Shown here one piece after another: positions 1 to 8,659 of a stretch of DNA of 15,095 bases; position 1 is the stretch's first letter, and every line of letters begins with the position of its first letter. The notes below the pieces were generated by a model. It was given only the letters and a program-made list of their open reading frames with translations. It had not been told where the DNA came from and did not search any database. Source of the DNA: DATJFH01 sp035495815 (GTDB lineage: Bacteria > Acidobacteriota > Terriglobia > Bryobacterales > Bryobacteraceae); NCBI GenBank assembly GCA_035495815.1, contig DATJFH010000066.1, positions 1 through 15,095 of the forward strand, in the 5' to 3' direction. Position numbers and translations under genes: made by a program.

Positions 1-818
1 GCCTTCGCCGGCTTGTCGGAAGGATTGAGCGGCGTCCAGACCGGACCCGGCGCGACGGCGTTGACCCTGATCCCGCGCGGCACGAGGTGCGAGGCCAGCG
101 ATCTTGTAAAGGCGTGAATGCCGCCTTTGGTCAGGGAGTAATCAAGCAGCCCCTCGCTGCCGAGCAGGCCCGTCACCGATCCGGTGTTGATAATGGCTGA
201 ACCCGGTTTCATTTGCTTGATGGCCGCCTGCGCCATGAAGAAATAGCCGTATAGATTGGTCTTGAGCGTCTCATCGAAGTGTTTCGCCGTCAGGTCTTCA
301 AAGCGCGATGCGTGGACCTGAAATGCGGCGTTATTGACGAGCACGTCGAGCCGGCCGAATTCCTTGATCGTGCGCGCGACAGCCCTGTCGCAAAACTTCT
401 GGCTCTTGACGTCGCCTGGGATCAGCAGGCACTCCCGGCCTTCCGCCTCGACCTTCTCCTTTGTGAGTCTGGCGTCAGCATGTTCATTCAGATAGGCAAG
501 CGCAATGTCCGCGCCTTCCCTCGCGAAGAGGATCGCTACCGCGCGCCCGATGCCGGAATCGCCCCCGGTAATCAGCGCGACTTTGTCGGCGAGTTTTTTC
601 GAACCGAGGTAGAAAGGCGCATCGTAGAGCGGCGGCGGGTTGAGCGCCGCTTCGGACCCTGGTTTCCTCTGATGCTGTTTGGGGAAAGGCGGGGCCGGAT
701 AGGGGCGGGCACCGGCCTGCATCGCGCGCTTCGTCTCGGTCTTGGGACGAATTTTATCCGCTCGCGCGACCTGTTTCTGGATCGCGCGCTGCCGCCGCGA
801 GGCATTTTGGGAAGCCAT
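1..818 (-). CDS. SDR family NAD(P)-dependent oxidoreductase, 3' end off window
   Basis: A short-chain dehydrogenase/reductase; 272 codons are visible and roughly the last 45-55 residues (the usual C-terminal cap) lie beyond base 1. The Rossmann glycine motif TGGDSGIG is near residues 84-91 and is followed by NNAA. The catalytic Ser (in NTGSVTG) and YSLTK pair come next, then RVNAVAPGPVWTPLNPS. This arrangement resembles the YghA/YdaD branch, whose members are cytosolic NADP(H) oxidoreductases of uncertain substrate, often stress induced. The first 70 or so residues are a basic, proline-rich extension before the Rossmann fold, longer than in typical members. The ATG at 818 is chosen because AAGGAG lies six bases upstream. 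The gene is divergent from the AlkB-like gene across a 260-base gap. Family assignment is firm; the substrate is unknown. Confidence 0.93.
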   Translation of the reverse strand, partial: MASQNASRRQRAIQKQVARADKIRPKTETKRAMQAGARPYPAPPFPKQHQRKPGSEAALNPPPLYDAPFYLGSKKLADKVALITGGDSGIGRAVAILFAREGADIALAYLNEHADARLTKEKVEAEGRECLLIPGDVKSQKFCDRAVARTIKEFGRLDVLVNNAAFQVHASRFEDLTAKHFDETLKTNLYGYFFMAQAAIKQMKPGSAIINTGSVTGLLGSEGLLDYSLTKGGIHAFTRSLASHLVPRGIRVNAVAPGPVWTPLNPSDKPAK

Positions 819-1078
819 CACTATCTCCTTGAGGTTTGAAAAAGAAACAAAACCAATGAGTTTCAGAGAGAAAAATTCCGAACGGCCGCGATCGCCGCCG
901 CTGAATGAGAAGGAGCCGCGAGGTTCGGTTGACGGGACACTGTGGACTTTCTGCAAACGAAGTGCCGAAAATCGATTCAATGGCTTCGATGCCCGCCGGG
1001 CAATTCCGCGCCGGTAAGTGAGGATCAACCGGCTGCTGATTTTCGACTGCAACCGTCCGTCCATCCGCAGCATCCCTA
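819..1078. other. Divergent intergenic region between SDR and AlkB-like genes
   Basis: This 260-base stretch separates two divergent genes and should hold both promoters. Apart from the AAGGAG ribosome-binding site of the SDR gene at its left end, I see no convincing promoter, operator or RNA structure. A TTGACG at 929-934 on the plus strand is followed at 17 bases by a poor -10. The open frames crossing it have no ribosome-binding site and no recognisable protein. Confidence 0.5.
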
Positions 1079-1729
1079 ATGGTGAACGCCTTCCTGCGGT
1101 TTCCCATGCCAGTTATCCAGCCAAGTCTTTTTCCCATGCCGGTCGAGCCGGCGCTTCCTCACGGCATGCTCTACTGTCCGGAAGTGATAACCCCGGAGGA
1201 CGAACTCGGCCTGCTGACCCGGATTGCGGACCTTCCGTTCAAGGAATTCCAGTTCCACGGTTTTGAAGGCAAACGGCGGATCGTGTCATTCGGCTGGCGT
1301 TACGATTTCAGCGAGCACAAGGCTTTGCCAGCCCATCCGATTCCCGATTTTCTGCTCGAAACGCACCGCAAGGTTCAGGAAGCCTCCGGTTTTACTTTGC
1401 CGGACGTGGCGCAGGTCCTGGTCACGGAATACGCGCCCGGCGCGCCGATCGGCTGGCACAAGGACCGGCCCTTTTTCGGGGATGTCATGGGTCTGTCGCT
1501 GGCGTCGGCGTGCAACTTTCGGCTGAGGAAGCCACTCGATGGCCGCAAGTGGCAGCGGGTTTCACTGCGCCTGGAAGCTCGCTCCGCTTATTTTCTTCAG
1601 GGCGCGGCGCGACGGGAATGGGAACACAGCATTCCTCCCGTCGAGTCTATGCGATATTCGATCACCTTCAGAAATCTGCATCGTGCCGGGAGCGACACGT
1701 TTTCATATGATCGACCCTGCGGCTCCTAA
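1079..1729 (+). CDS. AlkB-like 2-oxoglutarate/Fe(II)-dependent dioxygenase
   Basis: A 216-residue protein of the AlkB family, enzymes that oxidatively remove alkyl groups from DNA or RNA bases using Fe(II) and 2-oxoglutarate. The metal triad is readable: H127 and D129 in GWHKD, and H183 in EHSIPP. The 2-oxoglutarate-binding arginines follow as R192 and R198 in MRYSITFRNL. YAPG just before the HxD and the YFLQG strand are also family-typical. Length matches E. coli AlkB (about 216). The start is uncertain: ATG 1079 has no good ribosome-binding site, and an in-frame ATG at 1106 would shorten the protein by nine residues. It stands alone, divergent from the SDR gene and convergent with the next small gene. 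A role in alkylation repair is likely by family; RNA or protein substrates remain possible. Confidence 0.93.
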   Translation: MVNAFLRFPMPVIQPSLFPMPVEPALPHGMLYCPEVITPEDELGLLTRIADLPFKEFQFHGFEGKRRIVSFGWRYDFSEHKALPAHPIPDFLLETHRKVQEASGFTLPDVAQVLVTEYAPGAPIGWHKDRPFFGDVMGLSLASACNFRLRKPLDGRKWQRVSLRLEARSAYFLQGAARREWEHSIPPVESMRYSITFRNLHRAGSDTFSYDRPCGS

Positions 1730-1751
1730 CTTCGGGCGCCGCAAGCCGCGA

Positions 1752-1765
1752 CCGCCTGAGGGCGG
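1752..1765. terminator. Short GC hairpin between convergent genes
   Basis: CCGCC and GGCGG form a five-base-pair stem around a TGAG loop, 22 bases past the AlkB-like stop and 10 bases past the stop of the convergent small gene. On the plus strand it is followed by CCTTGTCT, a poor U-tract. The location suits a shared terminator, but the stem is short, so the call is weak. Confidence 0.3.
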
Positions 1766-1775
1766 CCTTGTCTAC

Positions 1776-2096
1776 CTAGGCGCTCGCCGCACTCACGATT
1801 TGCAGTGCCGATTCGAAATCCTTCCTTTTGGCGAGAAGCTCCGCGAGATCAGATCCGGGATGCTCGGTCAGATACTGGTATGCAGTGAGACGCAAGGGAT
1901 CTGATGCCGCTTCCCTGAGCTCTTCAGCATTGCGGGGAACATGAACGGGCAAATCCCTCGGCGGTCCAAGCGTGATCCACTCTGTGCCGTTCCTCGCTAC
2001 GAGCTGGCATGTGTCGACCCACACCCGGATGCCCAATATATTGAGCCGGTGACCGATCCACCGCCCGCTCCTGTTCACGACCCTCACGCTCCTCAT
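1776..2096 (-). CDS. Hypothetical protein, about 106 residues
   Basis: I do not recognise this protein. The ATG at 2096 is preceded at seven bases by AAGGTG. An earlier in-frame ATG at 2162 would add 22 residues but has no ribosome-binding site. The N-terminal half reads as beta strands rich in Val, Arg and Trp (VRVVNRSGRW, LGIRVWVDTC). The C-terminal half is charged and helical, with LREAASDPLRL followed by DLAELLAKRKDFESAL. There is no signal peptide or membrane segment, so it is probably cytosolic. It lies convergent to the AlkB-like gene and about 230 bases beyond the last gene of the molybdenum-enzyme operon. It may be a genuine small gene or a chance open frame in GC-rich DNA; the ribosome-binding site and balanced composition favour a gene. 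Confidence 0.45.
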   Translation of the reverse strand: MRSVRVVNRSGRWIGHRLNILGIRVWVDTCQLVARNGTEWITLGPPRDLPVHVPRNAEELREAASDPLRLTAYQYLTEHPGSDLAELLAKRKDFESALQIVSAASA

Positions 2097-2326
2097 TTTC
2101 GCACCTTGGCCGGCAATCAGGTACACGAGCCGGCGCTGAGATGACGAATCGCGTCCAGGCATCGGGCGGCTTCGTGCAGGAGTGTGGAATACGGGCGATA
2201 CATCTCATCCGCAGCCGTTTCGGGTTTTGGTGACGATGCGGATCCTCCGCAGGCGTTCGGCAGAGGAGCGAGACTGCGAAACCGATCCGGTCCTCAAGAG
2301 GCCGGGCGGCGCGGCGTAGATGCAGC
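2097..2326. other. Gap after the molybdenum hydroxylase operon, no gene supported
   Basis: About 230 bases between the small cysteine-rich gene and the start chosen for the hypothetical protein. It probably holds the 3' end of the operon and the promoter of the next gene. I see only a short hairpin at 2237-2251 (TGCGGA/TCCGCA) with no U-tract, and no convincing promoter. A minus-strand open frame crossing it has no ribosome-binding site. Confidence 0.4.
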
Positions 2327-2539
2327 CTAAAGCCCGCGATAACAGCTTCGGGACGGGTTACATTCGTACTCGTCCACCGGCTTGCCATCCGGACCGAGGC
2401 AGTTGTAGCTGTGCTGGCACCAGTAGATACGCTCGCTCTGGGGGGCGGTCGGGTCCCACTCCGCCTCGATGTGGAGACCCTTCCAGTTCAGAAACGTGCA
2501 GCGATCCTGGCCGACGACCGAAAGCGCGGGCCGCTCCAT
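2327..2539 (-). CDS. Small cysteine-rich protein, last gene of molybdenum hydroxylase operon
   Basis: A 70-residue protein of no family I recognise. The ATG is two bases after the TAG stop of the FAD subunit, and AAGGG inside the end of that gene provides a ribosome-binding site, so it looks translationally coupled. It has five cysteines (C14, C41, C47, C60, C66). The last four form two CxxxxxC pairs separated by 12 residues. It is also rich in Trp and Tyr (LNWKGLHIEAEWD, RIYWCQHSYNC). There is no signal peptide or membrane segment. Cysteine spacing suggests a small metal- or cluster-binding fold or disulfide pairs; this is inference. Its position makes an accessory role for the molybdenum enzyme plausible, such as assembly, electron transfer or a subunit. 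A longer frame extending upstream to 2725 only reads the FAD-subunit gene in another frame. Confidence 0.72.
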   Translation of the reverse strand: MERPALSVVGQDRCTFLNWKGLHIEAEWDPTAPQSERIYWCQHSYNCLGPDGKPVDEYECNPSRSCYRGL

Positions 2540-2541
2540 AA

Positions 2542-3525
<984 letters not shown>

Positions 3526-5661
3526 TTAGGCATTCCTCCTTTCCAGGGCTGCCAGGACGCGGTCCGGGGTTACGGGGAGATTGGGAACCCGGACGCCGAT
3601 GGCGTTGGCGACCGCATTACCGATCGCGGTGGGAAGCGCGATCGCGGCCGGCTCGCCCAATCCGATCACGCCGCGCTTGTCGAACTCGGCCTCGGTGTTG
3701 ATGTGAACCACGATCTCGCCGATGTCGCCGATCCCGGCCAGCTTGTAGAACTCCATGTCGGGATTCAGAACCCGCCCGGTCTGCTGGTCCATGATGCGCT
3801 CTTCCATCAGGGCGCTGCAGATGCTCATGATGCATCCGCCCAGAATCTGGCTTTCGGCGGTCTTGTGATTGATGAGCGTGCCCACGTCCTGGACCGCCAC
3901 CGATTTCACCATCCTGACGATGCCGGTTTCGGTATCCACCGAGACTTCCGCCATCTGGACGCCGCCCACTCCGGCCGACATCAGGCCGCCGGGGTTCTTC
4001 GGATCGTTGACGCCCATCTCGGAGATGGTTTTCGTGCCCAGCTTGGCGCAGGCCGCTTTCCAGGCCAGACTCTTCGAAGAGTTGCCTTTGACCTGAATCT
4101 TGCCGTCCACGGCTTCGAGCTGTTCCTTGGGAACACCCAGCGAAGGGGCGACCGCTTCAAACAGCTTGTCGAGAGCGTTCACGGTGGCCTTGCGGGTGGA
4201 AGAGGAGACGCCGCCGATGGTGGTGGAACCGCCCGAGGCGCCGGAGGGCGGCAGCGAGTTGTCGCCGATCACCACTTTGACGCCGGCCAGCGGAAGTCCC
4301 AGGGTTTCGGCCGCCACCATATTGATGCAGGTGCGCGTGCCCGTCCCCAGATCCTGGCTGCCTAATTCCACGACCACCGAGCCGTCCGGATGGATGTTCG
4401 CCCGGCACTGGCTGGCGTGGCCGCCGCCCTGCCAGGTCGAGATGGCGACTCCCAGGCCGTGCCTGACGGGCCCGGAACCGCCCTGGCCGCGCGGATGCCA
4501 CTTCTTCTTCCAGTCCATCAGCTCGGCTCCCTTCTTGAGCTGCAGCCTGTAAACATCGCCGCGAGGCGTGAGGTCGGCGTTTTTGGCGAGCAGGTCGACC
4601 GGATCCATATTGAGCTTGGCGGCCAGGTCGTCCAGCGCGGAGTGGCTCAGGTAGCAGGCCTGCTGATGGTTCGGCGCCCGCCATGCGCGGGACCCGCCGG
4701 CGTTGATCGAAACCGCCGTGTGGTTCTTGCGCTGGTTCGGAATGGCCGTGAAAACGTACGGAATGGGCGGGCTGCCGCCGCCGGCGAATCCACCCGTGGC
4801 CCAGGATTCGGACTGCCAGGTGGTGATAGTGCCATCCTTCTTTGCCCCGACTTTGATTTTGGCAAAAGCGGACGGACGAACACCGGCGATGGTAAGCTCG
4901 GTGGCCCGGTCGAGGAACAGCTTGACGGGCTTTCCGCCGCTCTCCTTCGAGAGCCTGGCGCACTCCACTCCCCAACGGTCCGCCGCGAACTTGCTGCCGA
5001 ATCCACCGCCGACATGATCCATGTGGACCTTGATCTGGGTGGCAGGCAACTGCAGGCTCTTGGCGAGGTCGCCGCCGATGCCGGAAACATTCTGTGTCGA
5101 CGGCCAATCCTGAATGGTGTCGCCTTCCCACTGGGTGGCCTGTCCATGGGGCTCGAGGCAGCAGTGGGTGATTACGGGGATTCCGTAACTCCCCTCGATG
5201 ACGACCTCCGCTTCCTTGAAGCCCTGATCCGGGTCGCCGGTAATCTGCTCGCCGGCGGCTTTGGCCCGGGGACCCGCCTTGGCCAGGTCCTCTTCCCGCA
5301 CCAGGTGCGGCATCACTTCATACTGCACGTTGATCTTGCGGACGGCGTCGTTGGCGACTTCTTCCGAGGTCGCCGAAACCACCGCGATCTCCGCTCCGGC
5401 CCACTGAATTTCCGTACCGGGCTCGGCGATGACGCGCACCGCCGTCACGCCGTTGAGGCTCTTGGCCGCGCTGGTGTCGACGCTTACCACTTTGGCGTGG
5501 GCGTGAGGCGAGGTCAACAGTGCGGCGAACAACATGCCGGGCTTATTGATATCCGAAGCGTACTTCGCCCGGCCGCTGGCTTTTTCCCGTCCGTCGATGC
5601 GGCTGATCCGCTTGCCGAGCAAGCGGCGCGATTCCTGCGGAGGCCAACTGTAATCAGGCAT
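3526..5661 (-). CDS. Molybdopterin-binding catalytic subunit, xanthine dehydrogenase family (YagR/PaoC type)
   Basis: The 711-residue catalytic subunit of a molybdenum hydroxylase, which hydroxylates an aldehyde or N-heterocycle at the molybdenum cytosine dinucleotide centre. The aldehyde oxidase a/b hammerhead domain covers about residues 20-120. Cofactor-binding segments follow: CCLEPHG (167-173), HVGGGFGSK (216-224), RAWRAP (325-330) and SGASGGSTT (473-481). The proposed base is E670 in GLGEPA. Length is close to E. coli PaoC (about 730). It has no signal peptide of its own and would be carried out of the cell with the Tat-bearing small subunit. The ATG overlaps the stop of the small-subunit gene by eight bases (ATGCCTGA), preceded by GGGAGG. 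Aldehyde oxidation is the best guess from the PaoABC-like layout; the true substrate cannot be read from the sequence. Confidence 0.96.
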   Translation of the reverse strand: MPDYSWPPQESRRLLGKRISRIDGREKASGRAKYASDINKPGMLFAALLTSPHAHAKVVSVDTSAAKSLNGVTAVRVIAEPGTEIQWAGAEIAVVSATSEEVANDAVRKINVQYEVMPHLVREEDLAKAGPRAKAAGEQITGDPDQGFKEAEVVIEGSYGIPVITHCCLEPHGQATQWEGDTIQDWPSTQNVSGIGGDLAKSLQLPATQIKVHMDHVGGGFGSKFAADRWGVECARLSKESGGKPVKLFLDRATELTIAGVRPSAFAKIKVGAKKDGTITTWQSESWATGGFAGGGSPPIPYVFTAIPNQRKNHTAVSINAGGSRAWRAPNHQQACYLSHSALDDLAAKLNMDPVDLLAKNADLTPRGDVYRLQLKKGAELMDWKKKWHPRGQGGSGPVRHGLGVAISTWQGGGHASQCRANIHPDGSVVVELGSQDLGTGTRTCINMVAAETLGLPLAGVKVVIGDNSLPPSGASGGSTTIGGVSSSTRKATVNALDKLFEAVAPSLGVPKEQLEAVDGKIQVKGNSSKSLAWKAACAKLGTKTISEMGVNDPKNPGGLMSAGVGGVQMAEVSVDTETGIVRMVKSVAVQDVGTLINHKTAESQILGGCIMSICSALMEERIMDQQTGRVLNPDMEFYKLAGIGDIGEIVVHINTEAEFDKRGVIGLGEPAAIALPTAIGNAVANAIGVRVPNLPVTPDRVLAALERRNA

Positions 5662-6310
5662 TGCGTCCTCCCTTCATTTCCCGAGCGGCTTCGAGCACGG
5701 CCTTGCGGACACCCACGTAGGTGCCGCAGCGGCAGAGATTTCCGCCCAGTCCTTTTTCGACATCCTGTTCGTTCCTGGGGGTGTGGCGATCAAGGTAGCC
5801 CTTGGCCGCCATCACGAATCCGGGCGTGCAGTAGCCGCACTGCTGCGCGTCGTGGTTGACGAAGGCAGCCGAAACCGGATGGGGCTTGGCGGGTGTGCCG
5901 ATGCCTTCGATGGTTTGGATATCCTTACCCTGAGCATCGATGGCGAGCACGGTACAACTGTAGACAACCTTCCCGTTCATGATGACGGTGCAGGCCCCGC
6001 AGGTACCGCGGTCGCAGACGCGCTTGGCGCCGGTCAGATCGAGGCGATTGCGCAGAGCGTCGCAGAGCGTAACCCGGGGCTCGATGGTCAGGCTCTGCTC
6101 CTTGCCGTTGATCTTGAGTTTGACGGGAACCGCGCCGGGTCCGACCCCAGGGGCGGCGGCAGCCGGCTCGGCCAACCCCGTAGTCAGAATTCCGGTTCCC
6201 AGGGCGCCGCTGCCGACGCCGAAACCGCTTAAAAAACCACGGCGTGAGAACGGAGTTCTTACGCCGGAACCGGCCTTTTTTGGAACGTCAGGGTCTTTCT
6301 TTGAACTCAC
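5654..6310 (-). CDS. [2Fe-2S] iron-sulfur subunit with Tat signal (YagT/PaoA type)
   Basis: The 218-residue electron-transfer subunit of the molybdenum hydroxylase, with two [2Fe-2S] clusters. A Tat motif SRRGFL (22-27) is followed by a Gly/Ala/Leu hydrophobic stretch and AEPAAAAPG, so it is exported folded, with its partner subunits, to the periplasm. The plant-type cluster is bound by C99, C104, C107 and C119 (CDRGTCGAC and a later C). The second cluster uses C158, C161, C193 and C195 (CGYC and CRC). A GTG start at 6310 is chosen: AAGGAAGG lies six bases upstream and it leaves the Tat motif near the N-terminus. An ATG at 6511 would add 67 residues read through the end of the neighbouring gene and its promoter region. 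First gene of the operon. Confidence 0.95.
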   Translation of the reverse strand: MSSKKDPDVPKKAGSGVRTPFSRRGFLSGFGVGSGALGTGILTTGLAEPAAAAPGVGPGAVPVKLKINGKEQSLTIEPRVTLCDALRNRLDLTGAKRVCDRGTCGACTVIMNGKVVYSCTVLAIDAQGKDIQTIEGIGTPAKPHPVSAAFVNHDAQQCGYCTPGFVMAAKGYLDRHTPRNEQDVEKGLGGNLCRCGTYVGVRKAVLEAAREMKGGRNA

Positions 6311-6316
6311 CAGACA

Positions 6317-6324
6317 CCTTCCTT
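6317..6324 (-). promoter_or_regulatory. Ribosome-binding site fixing a GTG start
   Basis: AAGGAAGG, six bases before the GTG at 6310 of the iron-sulfur subunit. It decides between this GTG and the much longer ATG-initiated frame from 6511. Confidence 0.75.
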
Positions 6325-6374
6325 TCGTAGCGTTGCGATGAATGATTGCGCCGATGCCGAATCGAATCGTCCCA

Positions 6375-6405
6375 ACTATAGCATAGGAATCGGCTGGCGG
6401 GTCAA
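6375..6405 (-). promoter_or_regulatory. Candidate promoter of the molybdenum hydroxylase operon
   Basis: On the minus strand TTGACC (6405-6400) is separated by 19 bases from TATAGT (6380-6375), ending 64 bases before the GTG start. Both hexamers match the sigma-70 consensus at five of six positions, but the spacer is slightly long. The -35 contains the TGA stop of the upstream amidohydrolase gene, so the two operons are packed with no spare sequence. Proposed from pattern only. Confidence 0.38.
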
Positions 6406-8048
6406 GGGCGGGTCGACCCGCGTCGCCCGACCGGAAAATCCCGGCTATACCTGCCGGGGCGGAGCACCTTACCGCCCAACTCCCCGTTGGATCGATCCTG
6501 CTCCACGGCAATCCTGCCGTTTACCAGCACGTACCCGATTCCTTCGGGAAATGCCAGCGGCTTCTCGAACGTCGCCGTATCCTGGATTCGATTCGGATCG
6601 AAAATCACCAGATCCGCGGCCATGCCGGGCGCGATCCGTCCGCGGTCGAACAGCTTCAGGCGGTTGGCCGGCAGAGACGTCATCTTGCGGATCGCCGCTT
6701 CGAGGGTAATGATCTTCTCCTCCCGCACATATCTGGCCAACACACGAGGAAAAGACCCGAACCCGCGCGGGTGCGCGCTGGTGGCCGTTTTCAGGTCGAT
6801 CGGCTCGGAATCGGTGCAGAAGCTGATGAATTCCGACCGCAGCGCCAGGTGCTTCTGCTCCTCGTTCATGCTCTTCGGATTCACGCTGACCTCGCCGGAC
6901 TGCACCAGGTCGAAAAACGTGGTCCAGTCGTCCGAGCCGCGCAGCTTGGCGATGCCAGCGATCGACTTGCCTTCGAAGCGCTTGTCGCCGTTGCCGGCGA
7001 CACGGGCCACGAGCACGTTATCCCAGTTGCCGCCCACGTGCCGGTACCAGTTTTCCCAGTCCGACGTGCTTTCGATTTCGCGGCGCACGTCCTGCCGGAC
7101 CTTGGGATCGCTCAGGGTCTTCAAGAACCCGCGTCCCTGCGCGAACCTTCGGGGATGGATCAACGCGCTGAGCCCGAGCCCGTTGCGGATATAGGGATAG
7201 ATGTCGGCGGTCACGTCCATCCCTTCGGCGCGCGCCTGCCCTATAAGGTCAATGGCCTTCCGCATGAGCGGCCAGTTTTCCTCGCCGGCGGCCTTGAGGT
7301 GATAAATATGAACCGGGACTCCGGCGCGCCGCCCGATGTCGAGCGCTTCGCGGATCGCCTCCAGCACCTGCGAGCTCTCGTTGCGCATGTGCGTGGAGTA
7401 GAAGCCGCCGTACTGGCCGGCGACCTTACTCATCTCCACCAGCTCCTCGGTGCGGGCGTACGTGCCGGGCGGGTAGATGAGGGCGGTGGAGACTCCGGCG
7501 GCGCCGTCCCGCATGGCCTGGGCGACCATTTCCTTCATGCGCGCCATTTCGGCGGGCGTGGGCGCGCGGTCCACCTCGCCGATCACGATGGACCGGAGCT
7601 GGGCAGCGCCCACGTTGTGAACGACGTTCAGCGCCAGGCCGCGTTTTTCCAGCAGCGGGATGTAATCGCCGAAAGTGCGCCAGGCGCGTCCCGAGTTCTC
7701 GCCTTGCGGCGCGTCCGATCCGCCTTCTCCGGCCAGCATGGTAGTGATGCCCTGGCGGATCTTGCTGTCGCCGGTCGACGGATTCTCGAGCAGCGGGATG
7801 CTGCTCCCGGCCATCATGTCGATGAAGCCCGGGGCCACGATCTGGTCTTTCACTTCGATCGTGCGGCGCGCGGAGCGGCTGCGCAGATCCCCGATGGCGG
7901 CGATGCGGCCGCCGCGAATGCCGAGGTCGGCGCGGTACCAGGGATTCCCCATGCCGTCGACGATGCGTCCCTGGCGCAGAATCAGATCGAAATCCTGCGC
8001 CCCGGCCAGACCGGCGCATCCGAGCAACAGCGTGATTAATAGAACCAT
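6402..8048 (-). CDS. D-aminoacylase-like amidohydrolase, exported, lacking HxH motif
   Basis: A 548-residue protein resembling N-acyl-D-amino-acid deacylases, which hydrolyse the amide of N-acylated D-amino acids. A signal peptide (MVLLITLLLGCAGLAGAQ) precedes the beta-sandwich start DLILRQGRIVDG (21-32), so it is exported. The first metal motif is altered: where deacylases have HxH after GFID, this protein has GFIDMMAGSS (74-83), and the following TG-N-C-G segment reads AGEGG. Later ligand-like residues remain: H220 in STHMRNE, H250 in IYHLK and D413 in CTDSEPID. HPRGFGSFPRVLARYV (426-441) and GMAADLVIFDP are typical. The ATG at 8048 lies inside the end of the preceding CPBP gene (13-base overlap); a longer frame up to 8531 only reads that gene out of frame. 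Whether it still uses a D-acyl-amino acid is open. Confidence 0.9.
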   Translation of the reverse strand: MVLLITLLLGCAGLAGAQDFDLILRQGRIVDGMGNPWYRADLGIRGGRIAAIGDLRSRSARRTIEVKDQIVAPGFIDMMAGSSIPLLENPSTGDSKIRQGITTMLAGEGGSDAPQGENSGRAWRTFGDYIPLLEKRGLALNVVHNVGAAQLRSIVIGEVDRAPTPAEMARMKEMVAQAMRDGAAGVSTALIYPPGTYARTEELVEMSKVAGQYGGFYSTHMRNESSQVLEAIREALDIGRRAGVPVHIYHLKAAGEENWPLMRKAIDLIGQARAEGMDVTADIYPYIRNGLGLSALIHPRRFAQGRGFLKTLSDPKVRQDVRREIESTSDWENWYRHVGGNWDNVLVARVAGNGDKRFEGKSIAGIAKLRGSDDWTTFFDLVQSGEVSVNPKSMNEEQKHLALRSEFISFCTDSEPIDLKTATSAHPRGFGSFPRVLARYVREEKIITLEAAIRKMTSLPANRLKLFDRGRIAPGMAADLVIFDPNRIQDTATFEKPLAFPEGIGYVLVNGRIAVEQDRSNGELGGKVLRPGRYSRDFPVGRRGSTRP

Positions 8049-8659
8049 TTCGGACCTACGTAAAGGTGATGACTGATTGTATCCGGGACTACCAGATAGA
8101 TCAAAAAGCCGATTACCCCGTGACCGATTCCGAGGAAGTACAGATTGCGGGATTGGACGTATACCCGGGCGCAGAGATAGCCACCGAACAGGGTGACGAG
8201 CATGAGGAACCAGTTGGGAGCGTGGGCGCCGGAAAAAAACATCGCCGCCAGCCACGGGGCGCGCGACGGAGAGAATTCCGACAGCCGGTTGAGAAAATAG
8301 CCGTTGAGCACATATTGCTGGAACAAGCCCCAGAAGCAATAAAAGACCAGGCTGGAGAAGCCGCTCTCCGGGGTAACGGGACGAATGCTGCGGCAAACGG
8401 TCCCGATGGCGAGCAGCGTCAGGGCCAGGAGCAGAACCGGCGGGAAGAAGCTGACTATCGAAGCCTTGAGGTGGGTGGGGCGGAAGCCAAGCTGCTTCGG
8501 TGTCTCGCCGCGGAACGCGTGCGAGGCGCACAGCAGAACCAGAATGATCGTCCAGGATCGCGGGTACGGGAAGCGCAGGACCCAGATATAGAGCTGGATC
8601 ATGACGAACGCGCTGATCGCCTCGGCGAGGGCGAACCGGTTGGGCCTAAAAGAATACAT
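8036..8659 (-). CDS. CPBP-family membrane protein with degenerate (QQ) active site
   Basis: A 207-residue integral membrane protein of the CPBP (CAAX protease and bacteriocin-processing) family. Hydrophobic segments lie around residues 9-30, 36-46, 68-88, 101-120, 134-146, 150-162 and 173-191. The motif positions are present but altered: the EExxxR motif reads Q114 Q115 YVLN, the second reads FFSGAH (H146), and the third HGVIG (H180) lacks the usual Asn. Replacement of both glutamates suggests that it is not a standard glutamic protease and may act as a non-catalytic partner or transporter-like protein. Its ATG overlaps the end of the intact CPBP gene by 14 bases and its own end overlaps the amidohydrolase start. 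The three are therefore almost certainly translated from one mRNA. Confidence 0.88.
   Translation of the reverse strand: MYSFRPNRFALAEAISAFVMIQLYIWVLRFPYPRSWTIILVLLCASHAFRGETPKQLGFRPTHLKASIVSFFPPVLLLALTLLAIGTVCRSIRPVTPESGFSSLVFYCFWGLFQQYVLNGYFLNRLSEFSPSRAPWLAAMFFSGAHAPNWFLMLVTLFGGYLCARVYVQSRNLYFLGIGHGVIGFLIYLVVPDTISHHLYVGPKWFY

Noticed and set aside
929..957. TTGACG as a -35 for the AlkB-like gene
   Set aside because: The sequence 17 bases downstream (TGCAAA) is a poor -10, and no alternative spacing improves it.
742..1137. Open frames on both strands in the SDR/AlkB intergenic region
   Set aside because: No ribosome-binding sites, biased Arg/Pro/Ser-rich composition, and overlap with the starts of both flanking genes.
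2237..2251. Short hairpin TGCGGA/TCCGCA as a terminator of the molybdenum hydroxylase operon
   Set aside because: Six-base stem, three-base loop, no U-tract, and 75 bases past the last stop.
1924..2388. A 154-codon minus-strand open frame overlapping the small hypothetical gene
   Set aside because: Arg-rich shadow composition and no ribosome-binding site; the frame ending at 1776 has a better start signal and more balanced residues.
6408..6421. Perfect 14-base palindrome GCGGGTCGACCCGC near the end of the amidohydrolase gene
   Set aside because: It lies inside coding sequence before the stop, has no U-tract, and is GC-only enough to occur by chance; an operator role has no support.
8049..8531. 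N-terminal extension of the amidohydrolase to 8531
   Set aside because: The extra residues read the CPBP gene out of frame; the ATG at 8048 begins directly with a signal peptide.
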